Of a DNA stretch of 5,828 bases, positions 1-5,651 are shown piece by piece. Origin of the DNA: Alphaproteobacteria bacterium (GTDB taxonomy: Bacteria > Pseudomonadota > Alphaproteobacteria > Rhizobiales > Xanthobacteraceae). Made by a program: the position numbers and the translations under genes. The notes below the pieces were generated by a model, which was not told the DNA's origin, did no database searches, and worked only from the letters and a program-made list of their open reading frames with translations. The stretch is taken from positions 1 through 5,828 of the forward strand of contig VAZS01000137.1 of the NCBI GenBank assembly GCA_005884855.1, written 5' to 3'. The number at the start of each line of letters is the position of its first letter. The stretch's first letter is position 1.

Positions 1-154
1 GTCAGAAACTTGCCGAAGGGATGATTACCGACCTGGCGGAGCTATGGGCGGAAGGCGGCGCCGCGGTGCTGCGAAATGTCAGAAACTTGCCGAAGGGATG
101 ATTACCGACCTGGCGGAGCTATGGGCGGAAGGCGGCGCCGCGGTGCTGCGAAAT
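1..154. repeat. Exact 77-bp tandem duplication (two copies, 1-77 and 78-154)
   Basis: Positions 1-77 and 78-154 are identical, from GTCAGAAACTTG to GGTGCTGCGAAAT, and directly adjacent. After the second copy the sequence leaves the repeat (CTCATGG). The first copy begins at the very first base of the window, so the true copy number and left boundary cannot be seen. The unit is 25 codons plus 2 bases, so the duplication shifts the reading frame of the gene it lies in. A 77-bp unit equals a k-mer length widely used by short-read assemblers, so a join between contigs that share a terminal k-mer is a serious alternative to a real duplication. Confidence 0.97.
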
Positions 155-235
155 CTCATGGTCAATGAGCCGGCGAATTTCGCGCAACTTGCGTTCGGCA
201 CGCTGCCCCGCGAAGCGCTCATTAGCGTGTCACAG
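1..235 (+). pseudogene. 3' remnant of a DUF5681-like small protein gene, disrupted
   Basis: In the second repeat copy the frame starting at 80 reads QKLAEGMITDLAELWAEGG, then AAVLRN, LMVNEPANFAQLAFGTLP and REALISV. This helix followed by a 'P..FA.LA...LPRE..ISV' tail resembles the C-terminal part of DUF5681-type proteins, often found near phage or transposon genes in Rhizobiales. The match is from memory of the family and is moderate. In the first copy the same peptide is read from position 3, but the duplication throws it out of frame and it stops at 99-101 after VRNLPKG. Collapsing the repeat to one copy restores an open frame from the left edge. Beyond about 235 the open frame continues to 370, but only as antisense of the pump fragment on the other strand, so the genuine gene end is probably lost at a junction near 222-240. 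The start lies outside the window. Function unknown. Confidence 0.45.
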
Positions 236-467
236 AGCGCGCCTGGATTCGGAAGAGCAGGAAATGGCCAGCCGGAACGAAGAACAACGTCAACAATGAA
301 GCGATGGCGAGGCCCGACATCATCAGGATCGCCATTGGCTGCCATAACGCACCGCCTGCAATCGCCATAGGCGCCAGTCCGAGTACTGTGGTCGCTGATG
401 TCAGCAGGATGGGACGCAGGCGCTTTTCCGACGCGGCCAGGATCGCTTCGCGCAGCGGCAGCTCCAA
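222..467 (-). pseudogene. Truncated 3' end of an AcrB/HAE-type RND efflux pump gene
   Basis: This is the pump-derived part of the chimeric ORF, residues about 366-446. REAILAASEKRLRPILLTS, TTVLGLAPMA, GGALWQPMA and LTLFFVPAGHFLLFR line up with the conserved last two transmembrane helices of HAE-family RND transporters, which are usually about 1,000-1,050 residues long. Nothing else of the pump is in the window. The stop (TAA on the minus strand, at 222-224) lies within sequence that on the plus strand resembles the tail of the DUF5681-like remnant, so the original pump C-terminus may also be altered. The 5' boundary is placed by where adaptor-like sequence ends (SDGQKVNLL) and is uncertain by a few codons. 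Confidence 0.8.
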
Positions 468-1562
468 AGGAAGAAGGTTCACTTTCTGTCCGTCAGAGAG
501 GTAAGAAACGCCGGCCGAGGCAAGGAGATCGCCCGCAGCGATGCCTTCAGTGATCACCAGACGATTGTCGCGGACTCCGCCGACCGCGATTGTGCGCTTT
601 CTCACGGTTGAGCTTTCATGCTCGTAACGAAACACGGTCCCTGTATTCTGCAGAACCTTGCCCACTTCAGGCACAGGGACGCTGAGCGGGACCAGAAAGC
701 CGCTTCCGCCCCCAATCAGAGGTTCTTCAATCCTGACTTCCACGGACATACCTGCGTTCAGACCCGGGACGCTGTTGTCGAGCCTGATCACGACTGGGAA
801 GGCTGATACCTGTTCGGCTTTGGACCCCAGCTCCTTGATCTCGCCCTTAAGCGGACGGTCGGGCATGTCGGCGATTTTGACCCCGACTGCCTGTCCCACC
901 GCAAGGCTTTGGAACGTCGGGGACGGCACTAAAAACGACATTTCGAAGCGGTGATCGCTGTAGAGGGTGGCAATCGGCTGCCCCGCAGCAACCTGCGCAA
1001 AGGATTTCACCTCGACGCGGGCGACGGTGCCGGCGAAGGGCGCCAGCAGCTTGCTCCGGTCCAGATTATGATTGGCCAATTCGAGTTGACGGCGCGCCTG
1101 CTCAAGCTGCGCACGCGAGCTGAGCTGGGTGGTCCTTGATTGGTCGAGTTCTGCTTGCGTCGGGACGCCCCGCTTCAGCAATTCTTTCTTGCGCTGAAAA
1201 TCCGCTTCCGCGTTATCCGCCTGCGCCTGTGCCTGCAGCACGCCGGCGCTGGCCTGATCGACCTGGGTCTGCAGGGAGCGAGGATCGATTTCCGCCAGCA
1301 CGTCACCTAGTTGCACCTTCTGTCCGACGGTGAGTGTGACCGCCTTCAACTGACCGCCGATTTCGAAGGAGAGACCGCCGACATCGGCGGGCTGCAGCAC
1401 GCTGGGGAAACGTCGAACGCGGCTTTCAGCCTTTTCTGCGACCTTGTAGGCGCGAAGGCCGCGAACCGGCGGTTGGCTCGCGTCCTGGCTTTTGTCGCCA
1501 CAGCCCTGCAAACCGAGCACAAGCATCGCTGAGACCGCACTCCTCGAGAGTTGTCCGATCAT
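222..1562 (-). CDS. RND efflux adaptor lipoprotein fused in frame to the C-terminus of an RND pump (deletion chimera)
   Basis: The 446-residue ORF starts with ATG at 1562, with a GGGAG Shine-Dalgarno site 7 nt upstream. Residues 1-21 form a lipoprotein signal (hydrophobic SAMLVLGLQGC, acylated Cys21), so the protein should be anchored at the inner membrane and face the periplasm. Residues about 50-95 are the first half of a lipoyl/biotinyl-like domain (SFEIGGQLKAVTLTVGQKV). Residues about 96-170 form an Ala/Gln/Glu-rich coiled-coil hairpin. The second lipoyl half follows at about 171-200 (LLAPFAGTVARV), then a beta-barrel at about 204-280 and a membrane-proximal domain to about 364. This order is that of MFP/HlyD adaptors of tripartite RND pumps, which bridge pump and outer-membrane channel. 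From about residue 366 the sequence is instead the end of an AcrB/HAE-type pump: PLREAILAASEKRLRPILLT, then a segment with LWQP and two transmembrane helices (about 384-402 and 408-430) ending LLFRIQ. The adaptor is almost complete. About 950 pump residues, including all proton-relay and drug-binding parts, are absent, so active efflux is not expected from this locus. It follows chaA on the same strand. Confidence 0.9.
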   Translation of the reverse strand: MIGQLSRSAVSAMLVLGLQGCGDKSQDASQPPVRGLRAYKVAEKAESRVRRFPSVLQPADVGGLSFEIGGQLKAVTLTVGQKVQLGDVLAEIDPRSLQTQVDQASAGVLQAQAQADNAEADFQRKKELLKRGVPTQAELDQSRTTQLSSRAQLEQARRQLELANHNLDRSKLLAPFAGTVARVEVKSFAQVAAGQPIATLYSDHRFEMSFLVPSPTFQSLAVGQAVGVKIADMPDRPLKGEIKELGSKAEQVSAFPVVIRLDNSVPGLNAGMSVEVRIEEPLIGGGSGFLVPLSVPVPEVGKVLQNTGTVFRYEHESSTVRKRTIAVGGVRDNRLVITEGIAAGDLLASAGVSYLSDGQKVNLLPLELPLREAILAASEKRLRPILLTSATTVLGLAPMAIAGGALWQPMAILMMSGLAIASLLTLFFVPAGHFLLFRIQARSVTR

Positions 1563-1568
1563 TCGCCG

Positions 1569-1575
1569 GCTCCCT
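1569..1575 (-). promoter_or_regulatory. Ribosome binding site of the adaptor gene
   Basis: On the minus strand GAGGGAG-like sequence (GGGAGCC read toward the gene) lies about 7 nt before the ATG at 1562. The spacing and purine content are good and fix the start of the adaptor ORF, which also gives a proper lipoprotein signal. Confidence 0.6.
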
Positions 1576-1584
1576 CTCTAGCGA

Positions 1585-1611
1585 CGCTAAGGCAATCCGA
1601 AAGCATTAGCG
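1585..1611. promoter_or_regulatory. Inverted repeat in the chaA-adaptor gap, possible operator
   Basis: CGCTAA at 1585-1590 and TTAGCG at 1606-1611 are perfect 6-bp inverted arms separated by 15 bp, ending about 22 bp upstream of the adaptor start. A second pairing, GACGC (1583-1587) with GCGTC (1614-1618), is also possible. RND adaptor genes are often controlled by TetR- or MarR-type repressors binding such sites, so an operator is conceivable. There is no T-run, so it is not a typical Rho-independent terminator. Six-base arms can arise by chance. Confidence 0.25.
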
Positions 1612-1631
1612 CGGCGTCTTAAAGCAATCGC

Positions 1632-2738
1632 TCACGGCACTATCGCAAAAAACAGAAAGGCCGCAAAGATGACTAAGTGCACGATACCTTGAAGCACCGT
1701 CGTCCGCCCGGTCCCTAGAGTGATCACCCCGAGAAGCAGCGTCAGCGCCAGCAGCCCTTGTTCCTTGCCATCCAGCCCGAGTTCAAGACGGTAGCCCAGC
1801 ACGATTGAAACGGCGGCCACCGCCGGTATCGTCAGACCGATTGTGGCGAGCGCCGAGCCAAGTGCGAGGTTCAAGCTGGTTTGCAATCGATCGCTTTGGG
1901 CGGCCTTAATAGCGGCCACTGCCTCCGGCAGAAGTACCAGCGCAGCGATGATGATGCCTACCACCGCTTTTGGTACGCCGAGATAATCGACTCCACGCTC
2001 CACCGTAGGAGTCAGAACCTTGGCGAGGCCAACGATGGCTACCAACGAGACGACGAGGAGAACTGCGCTTAGGGCTGTAGTCCTGTTGTCGGGGGCAGGC
2101 AGATGTTCCTCCGGACTTGAACTCTGAACGGGCAGGAAATAATCGCGATGGCGCACCGTCTGGATAAAGACGAATGCGAAATAAAGAACCAGCGAAACAA
2201 CACCGGCGAAGATGAGCTGCGGCTTGTTGTACAACGGGCCGAGTTCCGGCGCCGCAAGGTTCGGAAGAACCATTGTGAGGCCAGTTAAAGCGACCAGGAC
2301 AGCCAAGGCCGCAGTCGCTCCCTGGAGCTGAAATCCCTGTTCGCGGTAGCGGACGCCGCCCCACAGCAGACATGCACCGACGATGCCATTGCATACAATC
2401 ATGACGGCCGCGAAAACTGTGTCACGCGCCAGTCCAGCTTTTTCGGCAGGCGCTGCGATCATAACGGAAACGATTAGTGCCGTTTCAATGACCGTTACCG
2501 CCAACGCGAGAATAAGCGTGCCAAACGGCTCGCCAACACGGTGTGCCACCATTTCCGCGTGATACACCGCTGCAAAAACCGCGCCGAACAGAGCTGCTCC
2601 GGCCGCGGCGTAGACGATTCCACCTCCGCCGAGAACGAGCGTGATCAACAGGATTGCCGATGCGAGCAAGGGCCAAATCCAAGTCCACCGAGCGATCCCT
2701 GCCACAGCCACGCCGAGCCCACCCAATAAGTTGATCAC
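1632..2738 (-). CDS. chaA: ChaA-type Ca2+(Na+,K+)/H+ antiporter
   Basis: This 368-residue inner-membrane protein is nearly the same length as E. coli ChaA (about 366). It belongs to the CaCA cation/proton antiporter superfamily, which exports Ca2+, Na+ or K+ in exchange for protons and helps at alkaline pH or high salt. About eleven hydrophobic segments are visible, with a hydrophilic central loop at about 195-222 (RHRDYFLPVQ...SSPEEHLPAPDN). The two inverted alpha-repeats, which carry the ion-binding acids, are clear. Repeat 1 is HAEMVAHRVGEPFGTLILAL with Glu70 and Glu85 in AVTVIET. Repeat 2 is ALVLLPEAVAAIKAA with Glu272, followed by SLNLALGSALATIGLTIP at 288-305. The C-terminus, GTGRTTVLQGIVHLVIFAAF, matches the ChaA ending closely. 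The start is GTG at 2738; the ATG triplets just upstream are out of frame and stop at once, and an in-frame TGA lies at 2760-2762. No strong Shine-Dalgarno site precedes it. The gene looks intact. It is followed after 69 bp by the adaptor-pump chimera, suggesting cotranscription. Confidence 0.95.
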   Translation of the reverse strand: MINLLGGLGVAVAGIARWTWIWPLLASAILLITLVLGGGGIVYAAAGAALFGAVFAAVYHAEMVAHRVGEPFGTLILALAVTVIETALIVSVMIAAPAEKAGLARDTVFAAVMIVCNGIVGACLLWGGVRYREQGFQLQGATAALAVLVALTGLTMVLPNLAAPELGPLYNKPQLIFAGVVSLVLYFAFVFIQTVRHRDYFLPVQSSSPEEHLPAPDNRTTALSAVLLVVSLVAIVGLAKVLTPTVERGVDYLGVPKAVVGIIIAALVLLPEAVAAIKAAQSDRLQTSLNLALGSALATIGLTIPAVAAVSIVLGYRLELGLDGKEQGLLALTLLLGVITLGTGRTTVLQGIVHLVIFAAFLFFAIVP

Positions 2739-2764
2739 GACATCTATTTTGATTTTACATCAAT
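2739..2764. other. AT-rich leader immediately upstream of chaA
   Basis: This short stretch is clearly more AT-rich than its surroundings. It contains TTGATG followed by AT-rich sequence when read toward chaA, but I cannot place a convincing -35/-10 pair with room for transcription to begin before the GTG. Either the chaA promoter sits here in weak form or transcription enters from further upstream. Confidence 0.25.
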
Positions 2765-3220
2765 TCAGCCCAGGTGTCCGCTGCGACAACGGTCGCTTCT
2801 CGGCGCGATGGGCGCACTGAGCCAGTGCTGGAAAAAAGCGAGGTCGTTTATCCGATCCAGAAAAACGCGCACCTGTCGACCGGTCTCGATGAGGGCTTTA
2901 TTGATTTCAGCCCGGGTGGGTATTTGTGCATTTCGAAGATGGCTCTTGAGCACAAATTCGCGAACGAAGTCGAGCTCTGCTCGAAGCTGCACCTGATGCG
3001 ATAAATACTTCGAGCGATCTAGTGCCCCAATGAGACTTTCGAATTGCGAGTCATTCAGGAGAAATCCCTGATGACCGCGATCGGGATTGGCTTGCTCATC
3101 CCTTTTTCGATCGCTGTTGCTGCCGTTTTCTCGGGTATCGAATTGTCCCCGACCATCCCGTCGGATCATCCCACCGTGCATCCACTCGTCTTGGCATGGA
3201 TCGTTCTCCGACTCATGCAA
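2765..3220 (-). CDS. Hypothetical protein or 5'-truncated gene fragment, unrecognised
   Basis: The open frame is 151 codons at most, starting with TTG at 3220, and ends with TGA 26 bp before chaA. Residues about 54-136 (LNDSQFESLIGALDRSKYL, HQVQLRAELDFVREFVL, PTRAEINKALIETGRQVRVF, DRINDLAFFQHWL) have the even amphipathic-helix pattern and codon choice of a real protein. The first ~50 residues are unusually charged and are the complement of a hydrophobic plus-strand frame, so they may be spurious. Neither the TTG at 3220 nor the ATG at 3169 has a Shine-Dalgarno site at correct spacing. It could be a small gene upstream of chaA or the 3' end of a gene that lost its start. I recognise no family. 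It conflicts with the plus-strand ORF beginning at 3071; both are unlikely to be real over the overlap. Confidence 0.35.
   Translation of the reverse strand: MHESENDPCQDEWMHGGMIRRDGRGQFDTRENGSNSDRKRDEQANPDRGHQGFLLNDSQFESLIGALDRSKYLSHQVQLRAELDFVREFVLKSHLRNAQIPTRAEINKALIETGRQVRVFLDRINDLAFFQHWLSAPIAPRSDRCRSGHLG
3057..3062 (+). promoter_or_regulatory. Strong Shine-Dalgarno site before the ORF at 3071
   Basis: AGGAGA at 3057-3062 lies 8 nt before ATG at 3071, near-ideal spacing. It is the best ribosome binding site in the central region and the main argument that the plus-strand ORF once was, or is, translated. It also lies inside the competing minus-strand frame, where it would have no role. Confidence 0.45.
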
Positions 3221-3628
3221 GCATTTGTATTCGAAAGGTTTAATAAAGGTGACGTTAGCGCAAAAAGGAGTGGAACGCGCGATTCGCGGAATGAGCGGTT
3301 ATGGAATGGCGCGCTAGCCATAGGAAGCCTCGGAGTTCTTGCCTCAGGCCGATGCCGACTGCTCGCAGAATTCGAGAGACATTTGATCGGAGCCACCAGC
3401 GAAGGCCGCACCTCGCGAAAGGCCGCGGGCGTCGATCCCGCAACGGGCCTCGTGTGTTCGGTTTCCTGCCCCCGTCAAATGCGCCGCTCTTTGGAGGGAT
3501 CCGTTTTAACCAGAGCGGGTCGCATCGTGGTCGCGGGTCCAAACAGACGCGCACGGCCTGGGCGACTGCGTTTCTTATCCGAGACAAATCGAGGTGGTCC
3601 GAATGGGATGATCTCTCGGCGGACCTAG
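3071..3628 (+). CDS. Possible small membrane protein with degenerate C-terminal half
   Basis: From ATG at 3071 the frame gives 185 residues. Residues 2-22 (GIGLLIPFSIAVAAVFSG) are a hydrophobic membrane segment or uncleaved signal. Residues about 37-53 (HPLVLAWIVLRLMQAFVF) form a second hydrophobic stretch. After about residue 60 (nucleotide 3250) the product becomes rich in Arg, Ser and Gly without domain-like pattern, as expected from non-coding GC-rich DNA, so a real protein may have ended or been frameshifted there. A good Shine-Dalgarno site supports the start. I recognise no homologue. The alternative is that the minus-strand ORF is the true gene and these hydrophobic residues are just the complement of its polar codons. 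Confidence 0.25.
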   Translation: MTAIGIGLLIPFSIAVAAVFSGIELSPTIPSDHPTVHPLVLAWIVLRLMQAFVFERFNKGDVSAKRSGTRDSRNERLWNGALAIGSLGVLASGRCRLLAEFERHLIGATSEGRTSRKAAGVDPATGLVCSVSCPRQMRRSLEGSVLTRAGRIVVAGPNRRARPGRLRFLSETNRGGPNGMISRRT

Positions 3629-3767
3629 CGGGGCTGTGTCGGCGGACAAGTCGGAAACATGTTGTATTAGTGGTTTGATAGTGGTGCTGGGCGCCCTGTT
3701 GGATAGATCAACCGAACCATCGCTTTTAAAGGCGTTAAGGGCTAGACTGCCGTCTAAGAGAACCTCG
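3250..3767. other. About 520 bp without a supported gene
   Basis: Open frames exist on both strands here, but all give Arg/Pro/Ser-rich products without recognisable motifs, and none has a good start. I see no tRNA, transposase fragment or clear terminator. Small structures include a 9-bp direct repeat TCGGCGGAC at 3616-3624 and 3639-3647, and a small hairpin (TAGAC/GTCTA, 4-nt loop, 3743-3756) just before the kinase start. The stretch presumably contains the promoter of the downstream kinase, but no -35/-10 pair is convincing. It may be the decayed remains of a gene. Confidence 0.4.
3756..3761 (+). promoter_or_regulatory. Probable ribosome binding site deciding the kinase start
   Basis: AAGAGA lies 6 nt before GTG at 3768. 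It is only moderately like the consensus, but none of the other in-frame candidates (GTG 3636, 3681, 3684 or 3777) has a better-placed purine-rich site. It agrees with the signal peptide beginning shortly afterwards. Confidence 0.4.
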
Positions 3768-5651
3768 GTGACAGGCGTGATCCGCTTCTGGCCGACACTA
3801 TTGCGATTGTCTTGCGCGCAAAGCTTCACTGCTGCGCTGGCGGTCGCATTATTGCTGGCGATGCTAGGTCAAAGTAAGGCCGCCGATCCAACGGCCAAAC
3901 GGATTCTGATGCTGCATTCGTTCGGTCCTCGCTTCAAGCCCTGGAGCGACTACGAGCAGGCCATTCGGTCGGAGATAAGCCGACGTTGGCAAAAGCGAGT
4001 GGAGTTTCTCGACCAGTCACTGGTGAATGCCGGAGATGGGGAAAATCCGGAACCTGCATTTGTAGATTATCTTCGCGCTCTTTACGCCAGGCGGCCGATT
4101 GATCTCATTGTCGCCATCGGCGCGCCCGCCGCCGATTTCATCCAGCGCCATCGTCAGCAGCTGTTTCCAACAACGCCAATGGTCTTTACGGCGGTAGAGC
4201 AGCGCCGGGTTCAGTCCGAGAAGCTGACGGAAAATGATACGGTGGTTGCGGTTGCGCACGATTTCCCCGCTGCCTTCGACAATATCCTGCGCGTCCTGCC
4301 CCTCACACAAACCATCGCCGTCGTTAACGGGGCTTCTCCGAATGAGAAGTTTTGGCTAAAGGAGATGCGCCGCGAGCTGGCGCCACTGACCCGGCGGATC
4401 GAATTGAGATGGTATGATGAACTGTCGTTTGAAGACATTCTGCTAGAAGCAGCAAGACTTCCGCCCCACAGCGCGATCTTCTGGCATCTCATGAACGTCG
4501 ATGCGGCCGGGGTTTCCCACGAAGCGAACGACGCCTTGAACAAGCTGTCCTCCTCGGCCAACGCGCCGGTCTTCTCGTACGATGGTTCCTTTTTCGGTGA
4601 GGCAATCGTCGGCGGTCCGATGCACTCGGTTCAACAATTAAGCCAAAGCACCGCTGATGTTGCCGTTCGCATCCTCAACGGCGAAAAGCCAGGCGACATC
4701 AAAACACCACCCAGTCCGTTCGCAGCACCCATATTTGATTGGCGGCAACTGCAGCGCTGGGGAATTAGCGACAGCAATCTACCTGCAGGTAGCACACTGT
4801 ATTTTCGCGAACTAACGGGATGGGAGCGCTACTCGTGGCAAATCGCTCTGACCGCAGCCGTCATTCTTGCGCAAGCTGCGTTTATCTCCGCACTGCTGCA
4901 TGCGAATCGTCGGCGTCAATTTGCCGAGATGCAGTCGCGGGAGCGCCTCACAGAACTAGCCCGTGTCGTCCGCTTCTCCACGGCTGGCGAACTGACCGCC
5001 TCAATTGCCCATGAAATTAACCAGCCGCTTGGGGCTATCCTCGCCAACGCCGAAACGGCAGAGGCGATCTTGCAATCGTCGAATCCTGACATCGCTGAAC
5101 TCAACGATATCGTGAAAGATATTTTGCAAGATGACCGACGCGCCAGCGAAGTCATCCGGAGGATGAGGAGCCTCCTGGCAAAGGCACCCTTCGAACTGAA
5201 ACGTCTCGACCTTAACGACCTCGTTGGGGACACCGTCGGACTTCTTTCGGCGCTGGCCGTCGCACGAAAATGCGAACTGTTTACTGTGACCGCAGCCGAA
5301 GCGCTTCCGATCCTCGGCGACCGTATCCAACTTCAACAAGTCATTCTCAATCTTATCGTGAACGGGATCGACGCCATGCAGGACACGACTCGCGAAAACC
5401 GCATCATCAGCATCCGGACTTCGCGCCTCGAAGATTTTGCCGAGCTATCCGTATCGGATCTCGGACCGGGCATTCCCGAAGAGAAAGTAAAGGAGATTTT
5501 CGAACCGTTCTTCACAAGCAAGGCGGGAGGCATGGGTATGGGTCTGTCCATCGCGCGCACCATCATCGAGGCGCACCACGGGCTGATATTGGCAAGAAAT
5601 CGGGATCATGGAGGCGCGTCGTTTCGGATCAAGCTTCCTCTTGTCCGATAA
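3768..5651 (+). CDS. Membrane sensor histidine kinase with periplasmic ABC substrate-binding-like sensor domain
   Basis: This 627-residue protein is a two-component sensor that should autophosphorylate on a His and pass the phosphate to a response regulator. In order it has a signal peptide (about 1-38, core AALAVALLLAML, cleavage near QSKA/AD), a periplasmic domain at about 40-345, one transmembrane helix at about 357-377 (WQIALTAAVILAQAAFISAL), and the cytoplasmic kinase. The periplasmic part begins RILMLHSFGPRFKPWSDYEQ and includes IDLIVAIGAPAADFI and FSYDGSFFGEAIVGG. This is the style of ABC_sub_bind-like sensors, suggesting it detects an unknown small molecule. The H-box is SIAHEINQPLGAI with His415. 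The N-box is QVILNLIVNGIDAM with Asn528 and Asn532. The G1 box is DLGPGIP (Asp564), the F box FEPFFTSK (578-585) and the G2 box GMGMGLSIA (588-596). All catalytic motifs are intact, of the FixL/DctB-like class. GTG at 3768 is chosen because AAGAGA lies 6 nt upstream and the signal peptide then begins properly. The frame is open back to GTG 3636 (671 residues), and GTG 3777 is also possible. No response regulator is visible after it. Confidence 0.92.
   Translation: MTGVIRFWPTLLRLSCAQSFTAALAVALLLAMLGQSKAADPTAKRILMLHSFGPRFKPWSDYEQAIRSEISRRWQKRVEFLDQSLVNAGDGENPEPAFVDYLRALYARRPIDLIVAIGAPAADFIQRHRQQLFPTTPMVFTAVEQRRVQSEKLTENDTVVAVAHDFPAAFDNILRVLPLTQTIAVVNGASPNEKFWLKEMRRELAPLTRRIELRWYDELSFEDILLEAARLPPHSAIFWHLMNVDAAGVSHEANDALNKLSSSANAPVFSYDGSFFGEAIVGGPMHSVQQLSQSTADVAVRILNGEKPGDIKTPPSPFAAPIFDWRQLQRWGISDSNLPAGSTLYFRELTGWERYSWQIALTAAVILAQAAFISALLHANRRRQFAEMQSRERLTELARVVRFSTAGELTASIAHEINQPLGAILANAETAEAILQSSNPDIAELNDIVKDILQDDRRASEVIRRMRSLLAKAPFELKRLDLNDLVGDTVGLLSALAVARKCELFTVTAAEALPILGDRIQLQQVILNLIVNGIDAMQDTTRENRIISIRTSRLEDFAELSVSDLGPGIPEEKVKEIFEPFFTSKAGGMGMGLSIARTIIEAHHGLILARNRDHGGASFRIKLPLVR

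Noticed and set aside
44..370. Plus-strand 108-codon ORF as a complete gene
   Set aside because: Its first 12 residues come from the first repeat copy read out of frame, and everything after about 235 is antisense to the pump fragment. Only the middle resembles a protein family.
1906..2394. 162-codon minus-strand ORF
   Set aside because: It is an out-of-frame shadow of chaA on the same strand, rich in Arg/Gly/Ser and without motifs; chaA is unambiguous there.
3255..3587. 110-codon minus-strand ORF
   Set aside because: Arg/Pro/Trp-rich composition without any domain pattern, and no Shine-Dalgarno site; typical of spurious frames in GC-rich DNA.
3616..3647. Direct repeat TCGGCGGAC as a target-site duplication or binding-site array
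   Set aside because: There are only two 9-bp copies 23 bp apart with no element between them; likely chance in GC-rich sequence.
3675..3706. Possible promoter TTGATA ... GGATAG before the kinase
   Set aside because: The spacing is about 20 bp and the -10 match is poor, so it is not better than chance.
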